Assembly (NCBI GenBank): GCA_905116865.2
Contig: CAJHNH020007002.1
Location: forward strand, 124,001-188,000
Origin: Candidula unifasciata
Lineage: Eukaryota > Mollusca > Gastropoda > Stylommatophora > Geomitridae
Length of the DNA stretch: 64,000 bases
Direction: 5' to 3'
Numbering within the stretch: position 1 is the stretch's first letter; each line of letters begins with the position of its first letter. Of the stretch, positions 20,055-32,654 are shown piece after piece. The notes beneath the pieces are model-generated. The model worked only from the letters and a program-made list of their open reading frames with translations. It was not told the DNA's origin and searched no databases. The position numbers and the translations under genes were made by a program.

Positions 20055-20340
20055 ACATTTGATTGTTAGGGGGGACAATTCGCATATTGTCCTTGTCCAG
20101 TTTCAGTTACAGAGGGGCATCATCATCAGGTGCCTTGCCGACTGACGTGGGCGATCATAATCTGCGATCTCCTGCAGCATGTATCAGTTCGTGTGCCGAC
20201 ACACCTCTATGCCATGCAACAAGACTGTCAAGCATCTTCTCTCGTTGTCTTCCTCTATCTCTCCTTCCACAGATCTTTCCAGCGGTCACAACATGTTCTA
20301 TTTTCCCTCTTCTCATAACATGGCCGAAAAATTATGACAG
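20055..20340 (-). mobile_element. RTE-like LINE C-terminus
   Basis: The reverse strand encodes GHVMRRGKIEHVVTAGKICG, a basic linker, then AWHRGVSAHELIHAAGDR and a (GAT)n tail. It is a close relative of 49.2-49.5 kb. Confidence 0.8.
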
Positions 20341-20699
20341 TCTCCTTCTGAGGGGCATACGAATTTTTAAAAAGGCTGAGATGGGGCATGGCTAAAAAAA
20401 ATGTTTGGAAACACTGCTCTATGTTCTAAAATAGTTAGATCACTTTATGTTTCCTTATCATGCTCTGAATCAGACCACTCTCCCCCCTCCTTCCTTTCCC
20501 CCTCAGTCCACCGACTACTTCACTTTTTTAAATTGACCTTCGCATCCGTGTCCATGCAGACAAAAATAGGTAGCAGGAATTGTAATTAGAAGTAAAAGCA
20601 GCCAGTTTAATATTTACATCATCCATCAAGTACCAGTACTACCACCACCACCACCACAACTAAAAAAAAAAAAACGTCACTACTGCCTGTTTTACCACC

Positions 20700-20890
20700 T
20701 GTCTAGGTCCGTGTAGACAGGGGGTCGTGAGCCAGAGAAGCTGTATGGCTAGTACTGTCGCCACAGGCTGTTCAGTTTAGGATGTTTAATTGTGCCCCTA
20801 AACAAAACTCCATCACCTTACTGGGGGTCGAACCCGGGGCTCCCGCATGACAGCTCGAAATTGTAACCACGTGGCCAACCGCAACTACTA
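20700..20890 (-). repeat. SINE-E copy, tRNA-derived
   Basis: The reverse strand has GGTTGGCCACGTGG (A box region), CGGGTTCGACCCCC (B box), GGTGATGGAGTTTTG, AATTAAACATCCTAAACTG and GCGACAGTACTAGCCATAC, in the order seen at 625-820. Confidence 0.75.
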
Positions 20891-20929
20891 CTAGTAATAC
20901 TGCTGCTACTATGAGCAGATTAATCTTGT

Positions 20930-21235
20930 GGGAAAGGCGGGTACTGCGACATCCCCGACAGGGGCAGTAGTCATGTCCCTCATGTCCAGTGACATGTATA
21001 TCGCGAAGAAGATCGTATCGAGGGTGGTGGATATGGGAGTGCAGCCTGGAGCACTAAGTGCAAGACTCGTCTGGTCATCTCAGGCTTAATATATTTACGT
21101 CAGATCACCATAACCTTATCAGTTGTGCATAATCAAATCACGGTTACTTTTCTTCACCTGCTCCGTGTGAAATTACCTCATTTTAATATTCTGGTCAGTT
21201 CTATACAATCAGTTCACTGCACTTTTTAAATTTTT
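20930..21235. other. Intergenic, no feature seen
   Basis: No gene or named repeat. Confidence 0.4.
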
Positions 21236-21249
21236 TTTTTGAATCAACA

Positions 21250-21530
21250 TATTCCGTCCCCCGTGTGGGTTCCGGGACCCTATTATAGGGAAAACAAGAA
21301 TAGACCCACTGCCTACCCAAAAGCATGTCGTAAGAGTCGATTAATTTGGAGCTTCCTTTAAAGTCTGGGTGCATTTGGCACGAGAGGCAAGAAACCAACA
21401 GTCTGCAAACAAATGTGTCAGATCTGTAAAACGGATGCACACGCAACACTCAGGTTCTGGAACAGGACTGCAGTTGAGAAGTGGTTGAAAAACCAGAACT
21501 TTCCACCAGAGTTTACACCTGGTGAACGCA
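21250..21530 (+). mobile_element. SINE-A copy, full length
   Basis: From CCCGTGTGGGTTCCGGGACC through AAAACAAGAATAGACCCAC, AGCATGTCGTAAGAGTCG, AAACAAATGTGTCAGATC to GAGTTTACACCTGGTGAACG. It lacks a GAA tail. A clean TSD was not found. Confidence 0.88.
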
Positions 21531-21719
21531 GAGTCCGTTACTTTATTGAACCACTGTCTGTTGCCTTAATCCGGTCTACAGCAAATCACATTAAACTGAT
21601 CAATTAGTTTTATCGGCCAAATATAAATACACAAGGCAATTTGCGGACTGACGGAACACACAACGAAAACACACACACACACACACAGGAGCTGTTGCTT
21701 TGTTAATTAGTAGGTCGAC

Positions 21720-22090
21720 GAATCATCCCCATTGCACATCGGACGATTTATTCCATAAGTGCTCTGATCCCCTTCTTAGTAAATCTCGCAAAGTGTAGCG
21801 GCTGACGACGCCAGTTCTGTGTTGGTTTCTTATTCTTCTTTGGCTTTCTGCATTGCTCTTGTCTGGCCACATCCCGTTAACTAGCCATCCTTGCAGTCTG
21901 ACTATTGGGTGCGGATTCGCAGCCCTCACTTGGTTGTCGCAAGCGTCTTACTTCTCGTAAAGCATTTACTATATCAGCCTGGTCCATGGATCGTTCGCCC
22001 CCATAATAAATAGCCTTATCTGCAAGCCTATCAACTTGCTCATTCCCTCGTACACCCTCACACTTGCTTTACGTGGCACGGTTGTGTGGA
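21720..22090 (-). mobile_element. RH-LINE-1 3' part (RNase H C-terminus)
   Basis: The reverse strand encodes GVRGNEQVDRLADKAIYYGG, the helix that closes an RNase H domain in LINEs, followed by the family's tail region ending in GGAATAAATCGTCCGATG. It is interrupted by stops. Confidence 0.7.
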
Positions 22091-22099
22091 CGGCAGTAG

Positions 22100-22834
22100 A
22101 ATTAGATGTGTGATGCCTACGAGTACTTATCAAACATACACTCTGATATCTTCTGAGAGAGACCGAACACTAATGGGCGTGTCCTTTGTGCTATGACATA
22201 TCTTTTGTTAACCAATAGTCATGTTCATTGAAATATTTTGTTTTGATGTCATTCATGCATATTTGTAGATTGCTTATTTACATTCCAGTTTCGTATGTAA
22301 GCAACTTTATTTTTATTTGTTTTTTGTAAATTCGATAAACACAGGTCAAATCATTCTCGCGAATCTCTTGTCTTTCCTTTTGTCTAGCGTCCCACTTACA
22401 TTATACCACTGTTTGAGTGGCCTCTCTTGCCAGGTGGTCATGCTGTTTGTCTCGCGCTCTATGTGTCATGAGTTCGCTTTACAGCTGCGTCGTTTCGTTT
22501 CGTTTCGTTCACGGGTGTAGTTTTTAGTGAAGATAACCAGAGCTTCGGAGTTCGTGCCTATTGCGGTGCTCTCGGCAGGCGGAAAGAAACAGAAATGCGC
22601 CACTCTCCGCTTTGTAACACAAAACTTTCTTTGCAGAAACTATTTGCCGTCTTGCCCAAGAAATGGGATTTATGTCTAAATGTCTACATCAACCATTGTT
22701 GACGACTCCAAGTGCATGCTTGTTTCTCAATAGTTTCTTAATTTAGATAGACCACTCTTTATTATATACCTTTCATGCATTTATAGTAAAGTCACAGGGA
22801 CGTCTTTTCTTATGATTACGCATTGTGTGTTTGA

Positions 22835-22840
<6 letters not shown>
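22100..22840. other. Intergenic, no feature seen
   Basis: Includes a short (CGTTT)n run near 22490. No gene recognised. Confidence 0.4.

Positions 22841-22914
<74 letters not shown>
22841..22914 (+). repeat. (GA)n microsatellite
   Basis: About 36 GA units followed by G-rich sequence. Confidence 0.97.
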
Positions 22915-22919
<5 letters not shown>

Positions 22920-23492
22920 AGAGCGGGGGGGGGACTTTGATGACCGTATTTACGTTGTGCGCGTTACAAATGCCCCGGAAGTTAGAAACTCAAAACCACA
23001 GGTTCAACAAAATGTTATCAATCTAAGCTAACAAAGGTTTACACCTCTGCCTTGGGTTGCTCCTATTTTCAGCTGTCTTCAAACTTGTCACTACAGCTTA
23101 TATTTACCACTTGGTTGGTGTAATGACATGGCGGGTTGTGAGCCGTAAAGAACAAATATTGTGCTCGATTCGTAAATAACAAGCAGGAAACTATGGGTCA
23201 ACTTGAGAGCCAAGGTCAGAACATGTATTTCAGTTCCCGAGACAAGATGCTGTTTCCTGGATGTTCACATCTTTTAGTATCTCAGTATTTCTTGTTTTGT
23301 GGTTTGTGTTTATATCTGAACCCTTTGGAGTTTCATTGCCAAGAAGACGGAGCCTTCTCGTATTATCGGGCTGACGGATTGGTTTGACCGTCTGTTTTGG
23401 CCTTTTTGCTCTTTGACCGATAGATCGGCAAATTCGTCTCCAAAGGGTTAATCTTAGATCATCGAATCGGAAGTCGAAGGACAGACACAGAC

Positions 23493-23493
23493 A

Positions 23494-23541
<48 letters not shown>

Positions 23542-23542
23542 C

Positions 23543-23613
<71 letters not shown>
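23493..23613 (+). repeat. (CA)n-(TA)n compound microsatellite
   Basis: About 17 CA units pass into about 40 TA units with two small interruptions (ACCACA near 23541 and TATTAT near 23582). The TA arm is self-complementary and could extrude as a cruciform. Confidence 0.95.
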
Positions 23614-23617
<4 letters not shown>

Positions 23618-23744
23618 ACTAACGTATCTAGGAGTAACGTTCGATATGGCCCTGTCTTTCAATAGCTTCAATAAGCTTCTCTACCTTTTTTTTTCTTATC
23701 AACCCACTCATCTCCTTGTGAGATGTAATTTTGCGTTATTTTGA

Positions 23745-23905
23745 AGCTCCAACTTGGCTCTTGCCAGATGCCGCAATATAGCCCGGCCATAAATATGGTC
23801 TAATGGCTGAACGCGGTTTCTTGGACCTCTCCACGGGTGATACACACCCACTTAGTGGCACTTTGTGTTTATCGCTTGTGTGATGTTCCTGGTGGGGTAA
23901 AAGTA
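23745..23905 (-). repeat. Rep-C copy
   Basis: Contains TTGAAGCTCC, GCCGCAATATAGCCCGGCC, GGCTGAACGCGGTTTCTTGG and GTGATGTTCCTGGTGGGG. A T-run and TTCTTATC lie on its left at 23690-23700, consistent with an A/G-rich tail on the element strand. Confidence 0.8.
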
Positions 23906-23909
23906 CTAC

Positions 23910-24368
23910 TACTACTACTGCTTCTCTGCTTACAAAAGCACGAATCCATATGTCAGTTCTCCAACTGCTGCTGTTTTCACTTTGTAACATTGATATTTTA
24001 CACAGTCCTTACATTTTAAGCAAGAGCAAACACAGTATACACGCCGAGCTTGTATCTGTCGTCTAAATAGCTAGTGACCTTCTATTATTACTATTTCGTT
24101 GTGGCAACAGCTGGGCTAATTTCCCATGCATGTATTGTTCTTTAGGGTGAACTTATATGGATCGGATCACCAATGGTTTCCGCCTGTGCCTGTTGTAGAG
24201 TTGTTAGTGATGAGGGATTGTGGCAACAAAACAGTCTGCTCCCCAGTTGATTTTATTCCTAAGTTGTAAGCCTAGTGTCAGCATATGTGGCTTAGAGGTT
24301 TCGAACGCGTTTCACAGCTCCAAAATACCCCGTTTAGTTTGTCAGCAGGCTTAACAGGATTCTGCGTT
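23910..24368. other. Intergenic, no feature seen
   Basis: No gene or named repeat. A (CTA)n run lies at 23906-23920. Confidence 0.4.
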
Positions 24369-24379
24369 TTTCTTCTTCT

Positions 24380-24411
<32 letters not shown>

Positions 24412-24805
24412 TTCTTCTTCTTCTTCTTCTTCTTCTTCTTCTTCTTCTTCTTCTTCTTCTTCTTCTTCTTCTTCTTCTTCTTCTTCTTCTTTTGCTTCTT
24501 CTTCCTTTGCTTCTTCTTCTTTTGCTTCTTCTTCTTTTGCTTCTTCTTCTTCTTCTTCTTCTTCTTCTTCTTCTTCTTCTTGTTCTTCTTCTTCTTCTTC
24601 TTCTTCTTCTTCTTCTTGTTCTTCTTCTTCTTTTTCTTTTTCTTCTTCTTCTTCTTCTTCTTCTTCTTCTCTTCTTCTTCTTCTTCTTCTTCTTCTGTCT
24701 TCTTCTTCTTCTTCTTCTTCTTCTTCTTCTTCTTCTTCTTCTTCTTCTTCTTCTTCTTCTTCTTCTTCTTCTTCTTTTTCTTCTTCTTCTCTTCTTTTGC
24801 TTTCA
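24369..24805 (+). repeat. (TTC)n tract, about 435 bp
   Basis: Nearly uninterrupted TTC with a few TTTGC, TTG and CTC variants. A pure polypyrimidine strand of this length can form triplex (H-DNA). The poly-Leu/poly-Phe/poly-Lys frames it opens are not genes. Confidence 0.97.
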
Positions 24806-24998
24806 GCGGATGCAACTGTGCAAGTTCCACAACTGTATAGACTCGTGCTGTGTGCACCACTAGGGATGCAGAGGTCCTAAACTACACTTGGTGGTGCACG
24901 AGGACCAGCGCTTCCACTGGTCAAGAACTTTCTACATCTATCCGCTGTCATCCCAGAAACAGGTTCCCAACTAGAGCCTGGCAAACGTAGACAGGATC

Positions 24999-25185
24999 GA
25001 TGTTTCCTTTGAACTCGGAGTGCATCTGCTTGAGAGGCAAGGAACCGCCAGTTGGCACACGGATAAGCCAAATCTGTAAAACGTATGGGCCGACAACACT
25101 CAGATCCTGGAACTATGTCAGAAGTGGATGAAAAACCAGGACTTTCCGCCGGACTTTGCAGCTGGAAAAAAAGAAAAAGAAAGAA
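24999..25185 (+). mobile_element. SINE-A copy, 5'-truncated, inserted in SINE-G
   Basis: Runs from TTCCTTTGAACTCGGAGTGC to GACTTTGCAGCTGG and a diverged AAAAAGAAAAAGAAAG tail. Directly after it lies the 3' part of SINE-G. Confidence 0.8.
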
Positions 25186-25191
25186 AAAAGT

Positions 25192-25285
25192 GCAACGCTC
25201 TCGGCAGACAGCAAGCAGTTCTGCGGCAAGAGACTGAGCCACAAAGGATGAAAACCAGTGAAGCGAAGTGCTCTTGACTTTAATT
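25192..25285 (+). repeat. SINE-G 3' part
   Basis: CGGCAGACAGCAAGCAGTTC, AGAGACTGAGCCA and CCAGTGAAGCGAAGT match the 3' part of the tRNA-headed copy at 40.1 kb. Confidence 0.6.
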
Positions 25286-25469
25286 TGATAGTAAAAATAT
25301 ATGAAAAAAGACAAGTTTTATATTTTGGTCACATTCACACGATGTGGATTGACACGACTTACATTATAAAACCCACACTGGAGGAAAAAGTCTAAAGTAT
25401 ACGAGCGAGAAGCAGGTACCCAACGATGAAAATGAAAAGATAAAAAAAGCTAGAGATGGACGTACAGTA

Positions 25470-25800
25470 GTTTGTCAAAATATGCTGTCGATCGCACACC
25501 AGACATTAATGTTGTATGGATTCACCACAATTCTTCTTCTTCTTGTGTTCGCTTTCTGATTTACACCGACAGACAGGTTCTTGTGATAAACTTGACTGTT
25601 TTTATGAGTTTCCTTTTTAGTCCCATACAAATTTGTGTGCAGTGGTGACTCACTGGGCCAGTATTCCCTTCTTAATGGGCTGAACAAGGGACAGTCTTGC
25701 AGGACATGTTCTGTAGTCTGCACACATAGCCCACAAGGGCACAGTGATGAACTACTTAGACGAAGCTTGTGCATGTGCTGTTAAGTTTATGTCCTGTCCT
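25470..25800 (-). mobile_element. RH-LINE-2 3' end
   Basis: The reverse strand encodes HKLRLSSSSLCPCGLCVQT-TEHVLQDCPLFSPLR, the CxCG...TEHVL-DCP tail that follows RNase H in this LINE type. The 3' UTR ends AGCGAACACAAGAAGAAG. Confidence 0.85.
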
Positions 25801-25804
25801 GAGT

Positions 25805-27570
25805 CAGCTATGTAACAAACGATTGTTCTATCGGCTGGTGATATTCTATCTCTGGGAAAAGTTATTCCACGCTAGTAATCAGACAAGTCGAACCCGTGAA
25901 AGCTGCTACGTCATAGGGTGAGCCCTCTGGCGTCTATTGATCTTCTGTGTGTGGTCTCCAGAGTCCGCCCTGCTCAGTCAACCGTTTAATTGGTTCGATA
26001 GTATGTTGGGCTTCTTTTTAACTCTAATCCCTTTTTAACGAAGTATTTTGTGAATTGATTTCATGAATGTGTGTAGTAATACTGGAAGACTAAAGGAGTC
26101 AATTATTTGTCTGGCATTTTTCGTTGTATCTTATCATATCGATTCTACTGCGATGAATGAATAACAAAAGTATGATATGAATCCTTCTAACTAAAAATAA
26201 AAAATAAAAATATGAATCCTTCTAACTAAAATAAAAAAAAAAATATGAATCCTTCTAACTGAAATAAAAAAAAATTAAAAAAACGACACCTACAAGTAAC
26301 TGTCTGTTTTAAAAGGGCAAACGCAGGTTCATGGGAGTGTCTCTTTGCTTGCACCTGACGAGATACATCGAAATATGCCGGACAATACTTTGTGCAGTCT
26401 ATTGTTAGTGACTTTTTGTTTAAATCTTCAATGGAGAAACACTGCTTTTATTATCAGTATGTCTGTTTGAATGAGTGCCTATGTGCCTTCTTACCTGTTG
26501 GAATCCCATTCAGTAAAGATATTTAAAAACAAAAACCGCAGTAGGTCTCAGGTTAACACCGTGTAAAAATGTGCCAGGAAATTAAAGCTGAATGGTAAAA
26601 TATCGACAGTGCCAATTGGCTTTTAATAGCTGTCTCCACTATCGATAGTACCAACCATGCTAACTGGCCGATTGAACTACTGTACTTACCTTTCTATCTG
26701 TCAGTGTCACTTTCTCTTGGTCGGTGAGTTGGTTTGTCCATCCAGGGTGTCTCTGACTATCTTGTCACCCCTCCCCAATTGTAATATATAGGTCTATTGT
26801 TTATTTCACATCTTGGTTTTACTACAGAGCTACGTCTGTGGGAAATTAAAGAACAGTCTTGCCTCAACTTGCGTGGCTTGTGACACATTTGCCACTCCAT
26901 GTAACTCTCTGCGCTGCTCCAAACCTGGAACAATAAAGACGGAAAAACATGGGGCCTTCCTGCTTTCCCTATCATTCCTGCCGCCAAAAGCTTGATGACC
27001 CCAAAGTCTACACAATCAAAACTGGATGGAAAACGAACATGGCAAACCTCAGTTACCCTGTTCAACAATCGTCATCACCTGTTTAAAAAAAAAATTGTCA
27101 CGTTTAACCAGAATCTTTTGGTTATAATTGTGTCTTAGGTTATTTGCATCATTTTGAAATTTCTTAACATTGCTTGCCACCAAGTAGCCATGAAAAGGAC
27201 TCTTGTAGTGTTCATGATATTTAAGGAGACAGACCCAAATACTGTCCTGACCAACGACGATGTACTAAAGAAGGTTTATTCATAGTACCCATAAGGACAA
27301 TACAGAGTATAAGAGATATTTCCTCGCGAGGGGGGCGTGACCGGAAATGAGGTGTAACTTTGCACCGCTATCTGCTGCTGCGGGGCACTGGCGTCGTCTA
27401 CACTTGAGATCCCACTTTGAATGTGATGTTGTCCATGTTCTTATGGTACAACTGTTACACAGGACATCCCAACTGCAGGGGTGCCGTTCTCTTTACTGCA
27501 GTCATGTGCGCTAGGGGTCGCTGTAAACACATGTGTAAGGGAGCTAATACATGTAGGTAGGTAAGCTGTA
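25805..27570. other. Intergenic, little structure
   Basis: Three tandem copies of a unit with TATGAATCCTTCTAACTAAA plus A-rich filler lie at about 26170-26275. Otherwise no gene, RNA or named repeat is recognised; open frames at 26757-27068 and 26813-26995 overlap on opposite strands and have no family resemblance. Confidence 0.45.
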
Positions 27571-27571
27571 C

Positions 27572-27790
27572 CCCATCAGGACATCACACAAGCGATTAAC
27601 ACCCAGTGACACAAAGTGCCACCATGCGGAGGAGAATAACCCCTGGAGAGGTCCCAGAACACCCTGTTCAGTCGTTATGCCATATTTATGGCCCGGTTAT
27701 ATTTAGGGCCCCCGGCAAAAGCTAGGGTGGGCTTCAAAATAACTACAAATTGCATCCCACATGAGGACGACAGTATAAAGGGGTGCTTAT
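27572..27790 (+). repeat. Rep-C copy
   Basis: Contains CCCCATCAGGACATCACAC, ACACAAAGTGCCACCATGCG, GGAGAGGTCCCAGAACACC and TGGGCTTCAAAATAAC. Confidence 0.8.
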
Positions 27791-27885
27791 CTCTCCTGTC
27801 CTCTTGTGTTCTTCTCATACCTGTCGTCTCAATATGGGACAGAATGTTTCATTATTTTAAAACCCTACACAGGCTGTAGTCAGGA

Positions 27886-28000
27886 GGCCGTAATATAACC
27901 TAACGGTTGAACGGGGTGTCTGTGACCTCTGCCCGGGTGATCCTCATTCGCATGGTGCACCGGGTGTTTATCGCTTGGTGGATGTCCTAGTGGGGTTGAA
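27886..28000 (-). repeat. Rep-C copy, inverted to the previous one
   Basis: Contains GGCCGTAATATAACCTAACGG, then CGCATGGTGCACCGGGTGTT and GATGTCCTAGTGGGG. Together with the plus copy about 100 bases to the left it makes a convergent inverted pair. The compound tetranucleotide array starts directly after it. Confidence 0.7.
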
Positions 28001-28016
28001 TCTCGCATGGTGCACC

Positions 28017-28845
<829 letters not shown>

Positions 28846-28849
28846 TTCT

Positions 28850-29052
28850 ATTTGTTTTCTTTCACTTCTCAAAACGTTCGCTTATATTTTCGCATCTTTC
28901 CTATCCAATTTGGCAGTTATCTTTTGAATTGTGTCGATTTTCCTACCCGAGAACGTTTTCAAGACGTCACTAGTTTCATTTGTAATTCTGGTGATTCATT
29001 TGCATAAATTTAAGAGTGTCGTTTTAACATGTCAAGGCTAATTCCCTGGCAG

Positions 29053-29104
<52 letters not shown>

Positions 29105-29867
29105 CTCTTTCTCTCACTACCAGAGGAGTGTCCTTCATTTACTCAGAGACGCTTGCCACTTGTAGGGACAGCCTTTAAAATAAAATGGGCATGGAATTAA
29201 CGAGTACATCTTGGCTTTAACAGAACAAAAGGGGGAGAAAGGGGGGGGGGGGTGAAATAATTAGTCGCCTTTTACGTATTCAGGTAGCGGACCTGTTCGT
29301 ATTTTTTGTTTTACCAAAAAGAAAAAGAGAGTGGGAGAAAGAGAGAGATGGGTGCGCATACAGAAAGTGATAGGGGCGGGTTTGGGGGAGAGATGAAATC
29401 AGCGAACTCTTGTAGCAGAAAGCTGAAGAAGCAGACAAAATGCCTACAAGAATTGCGAAGAACCCCCGCCCTGTACGCTAGACCCTTGTCTGTTTGCCTA
29501 GGCCAATGTTTATTCGATCCCCCTTGACACCCGTAATCCCTCGTCCCTTGACGTGTCACAGAAGTTAATTTTCCCACTTATTCCTCAAGGGAAATCAATT
29601 ATCACAGAGGTTCTAAAACTGCGTGAGTCTACGTCCTTCCGATTACCTGTAGACGTTGACTGTGAAAGTATTGTAAAGAACGTTTTTTTCCCTTCAGAAT
29701 AGTGGCGTATCTCGAAGCTGAACACCACTAGTAGTAGTAGTAAAAGCAACAATAGCAGTAGTAATAGTAGCAGCAGAAGAATCAGCAAAAATAGTAGTAG
29801 TACTAGTAGTAACAGCAGCAGCAGTAGTGCTGTGTTGAATCATTTTCTGGCTACATCCTTCTTCTCC
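28850..29867. other. Intergenic with a (TC)n microsatellite
   Basis: (TC)n at 29055-29110, a G11 run near 29242, and (AGT)n/(AGC)n trinucleotide-rich sequence at 29728-29830. No gene seen. Confidence 0.6.
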
Positions 29868-30060
29868 TTCTCTTCTTCTTCTTCTTCTTCTTCTTCTTCT
29901 TCTTCTTCTTCTTCTTCTTCTTCTTCTTCTCCTCCTCCTCCTCCTACAATATGGGCTGTTGACACGGTTTATTTTTACAGCGAGGCTGCGATACCTGAGC
30001 CTTTCGGCCAAATACATCCGATTTTAGCAAACTCCTATTAGTTTTATTTTAAGACATGCA
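29868..30060 (-). repeat. Rep-D copy with (TTC)n at its 3' end
   Basis: (TTC)n (29868-29930) and (TCC)n lead into TTACAGCGAGGCTGCGATAC, GCCTTTCGGCCAAATACATCC and GATTTTAGC, which matches Rep-D at 15.9 and 48.6 kb. On the element's own strand the tract is a 3' GGA/GAA tail. Confidence 0.6.
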
Positions 30061-30284
30061 TGTTAGGTGGCAGTTCTCCGGTTTTGTTCCAGGAAAAATT
30101 GGGTCACGGTAAGCACACAGGGAGTCTAGATCATAAGATAACTTGTTACAGTGTAGTTCCACGGCCGGGCTCGAGCTAAAGTCGGACGTGTGTAGTTCCA
30201 AGACCGATTGTTTCCGATACTCGCATCAGAAACGGATATTCCCCATTTGTGATAGACACACAGGATAAACATGGGGTGTGTTGT

Positions 30285-30450
30285 TTTCTTCTTCTGCGTT
30301 CGACATCAGTCATGCTAGACATTGAGTCCTGTCTGGGTCACAAATAGGATTGTGCGTTTAAGGTCGCCACCGGTCCCCCATAGCTTCTCTTTCAATGTGG
30401 CTTCCTTGGCCCAGATTCAGTCTTTGCTGGGAGAGGTAAGGGCAGAACTG
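30285..30450 (-). mobile_element. RH-LINE-2 3' UTR fragment
   Basis: On the plus strand TTTTCTTCTTCTGCGTTCGAC is followed by CCCCCATAGCTTCTCT and further words in common with the LINE end at 52.64 kb. On the element strand the terminus reads GTCGAACGCAGAAGAAG. Confidence 0.55.
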
Positions 30451-30725
30451 GGATCTCTACTGGAAAAAATCCGGACGAAGAATAAAACAGCCTTTGGACG
30501 ACTTAGTCAGAGTTTCTCTCCCTTTGGTTCCGCACTCCGAAACAGTTGATCGGGCAAAACAAACGAAATAAACGACACACTTAACCTATCATCGTGCGGT
30601 TTGCGTGCTAGGGGGCTGAACGTACTACGGTGCGAGGGCATCGTGGCATAGTATCATCATATCAGGTTGCGTGAGGCAGGTTGCGTGAGGCATTGGTGAA
30701 ATGGTATGTAGTCATCATCATGCGG

Positions 30726-31165
30726 TTGTGGGGTTAGAGTTAGGGTTAGGGCTTAGGGGGTTAGGGGTAGGGTTAGGCGGGTAGGGTTAGGGGTTCGTAG
30801 GATTCGAAATACTGGGGTTGATGTTGAAAATTTTGACGTGTTAGGACCTTTCGAAATACTGGTCCTCAAAAAAAAAAAAACGACAATCTGCCGTTTTGTA
30901 TGGGAGTGGGCGCCAAAACAAACACAAAGGCGAACTCTACCAAATATGACGCCAATAGAGTAGCGGCTGGTGCCCCCAATCGTTGGCGAAGTGTGCTGTT
31001 TGACCAGCATCCATGAGGCCCTCGATTGTTTGTGTGTGTATGGGACTGTGCGCGATTATAGGGAACTCCCGGCGTCAAAATTGTCAAATCTAACGCTAAA
31101 ACCCTTAACCCTACCGCTAACCCTCAATCCTAATCTACTCCCTAAACCCTAACCCCTACCCGTAA
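30726..31165. repeat. Inverted telomere-like degenerate repeats
   Basis: The left arm has GGGTTAGAGTTAGGGTTAGG and GGGTAGGGTTAGG-like units (30726-30795). The right arm has the complementary CCCTTAACCCTACC and CCCTAAACCCTAACCCC (31100-31165). About 300 bases of spacer separate them. It resembles the sub-terminal repeats of a MITE more than a true interstitial telomere. Confidence 0.6.
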
Positions 31166-31639
31166 CGCGCGCAAATTTATCGAATCATCAAAGCATACAA
31201 ATCGGCAAAAAAAAACCAACAAAATAGAAACACACCCAAAAAAAAACCCCAGATTTGTCCTGCAGCGTCGAAAAAAAAAAACTTGCCAGATCCTTGGGGG
31301 GGAAACAACCCAAGCATTGGCAGCCCTGATGTCGACGTGACTGTCTTCTTTGTTTCGTTGTGGCTTTTCCGATCACTGTTCGCAGTGCGCCCAAGGGAGA
31401 GAAATCTGACTAAGTCGTCCAAGGCTGTTTATTCTTCGTCCGGATTTGCCAGTAGAGCCCTGTACAGGTGTGTTCGAAGACCACAGTGTCCAGTCCGAAG
31501 TCTAAAAATTGATGTGTTCTTTCCTGTTGAGTTTGTTTATGCTGTCACTCTCTGGTCTGTAATCTCCATTCTGCCTTCGCCACTCCCGCTTGAAAGACTG
31601 TTTTAGCGCTGTTTTGGTTTCCTTGTAGCTGTGTGGTGG

Positions 31640-32150
31640 ATGAGATTGTGGAAGATTACTCCCAGCTTTTGCCAACGCATCTGCTCTCTCATTTCTTTAA
31701 ATACCACAGTGGGCTGGTATTCACTGCAAGACCAGTTCTGCTTGCCTGGAGAGTAAGCCAATGTTGGTCCTTAGATCTGCAATTAGTCTTGTTTTTTGCT
31801 TAATAGTGCTTTGAGAACAGACAACGAGTCACTAAGTATAACAATTTTGTGCCCTCTGTGTTCTTGAGTGATGAGATGTTGGACTGCAGAAAGGAGGGCA
31901 GTTTCCTCAGCTCTGAATTTAGTGCAGATGTCACCTGCTGGTAGAGAGAGAGTTTCTGTTCTACTGCTAGGGGGTTTAATGTATATTCCACAACTCCCCT
32001 TTCTGGCTGCTTCTGTAGCAGAGCCGTCGGTGAAAACCTGAGTGTGTTGTGATAACGAACAGTTTTGAAGAGGGAGTTCTCAAAGAAGATCCTACACAGT
32101 TTGGTATCATGGCATAGAAGAACATTTGTGTCAGGATTCATTCACAGTAC
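31640..32150 (-). mobile_element. RH-LINE-2 RNase H domain, decayed
   Basis: The reverse strand encodes TQVFTDGSATEAARKGSCGI (first catalytic D in TDGS), then after a frameshift AEETALLSAVQHL (catalytic E) and IVILSDSLSVLKAL (catalytic D in SDS), then HCGI-RNERADALAK. This is the complete order of an RNase H of I-clade-like LINEs, broken by frameshifts and stops. Confidence 0.82.
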
Positions 32151-32306
32151 AGGAAATAGGAGGAGATGGATAGACGTGATTGGGGCCGTGCGATAGATTT
32201 TCTCAGTATGATGCAACTCTTCAAAATGCCGCCCCTTCAGTAAATATTTTTTCTTTAAAAAATACTATTTTTTTTTCAACTGCTTAAATGAACGAACACA
32301 ATTTTT

Positions 32307-32654
32307 GGCTCTCCTCCGAACTTTTACCCCAGCATTATGGCGGCCAAACGAATATCCTTACAGGGCCTCAGTACTACGAAAAATGAGGACGGCAAAACTA
32401 TGATCGGCTCCGTATAACGAAACAAATGCTCTAACAGGGTCTCAGCGATATGTTAATTGCGGACCTGTTTCTGCGGACCGTATCCCCCTAAACTAGATGA
32501 CTGGGACCCCCCCCCCCCCCAAAAAAAAAACGCGGATACTCTCGGCGGTGAGTGTAACCGCTTTTTGCGCATGCCGAAAAGTTTGAGGGCAACGACGCTA
32601 ATCTACGTTGTCTTCCTTATTGTGGCGAAAAAAGGGGCGGTTGTGATCATTGTC
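32307..32654. mobile_element. MITE-GG, left part only
   Basis: Begins GGCTCTCCTCCGAACTT, followed by words shared with 13.5 and 55.5 kb (ATAACGAAACAAATGCTCT, AACAGGGTCTCAGCGATATG). No right end is seen. It is interrupted at 32655 by another TIR element. Confidence 0.7.

Larger units (their letters stand above)
19779..20416. mobile_element. hAT-like element with two nested insertions
   Basis: The left end CAATGTTTCCCAACCTGGGG and the reverse complement of the right end (CAGTGTTTCCAAACATTT) resemble hAT termini. Flanks ATCTATAC and CTCTATGT share TCTAT only, so the TSD is weak. Within it are a minus Rep-C copy and a minus RTE-like LINE tail. Confidence 0.5.

Noticed and set aside
24285..24863. 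192-codon poly-Leu frame and opposite poly-Lys frame
   Set aside because: Both are read-through of the (TTC)n tract.
27220..27480. Possible LTR of a retrovirus-like element
   Set aside because: No paired copy, primer-binding site or polypurine tract could be recognised.
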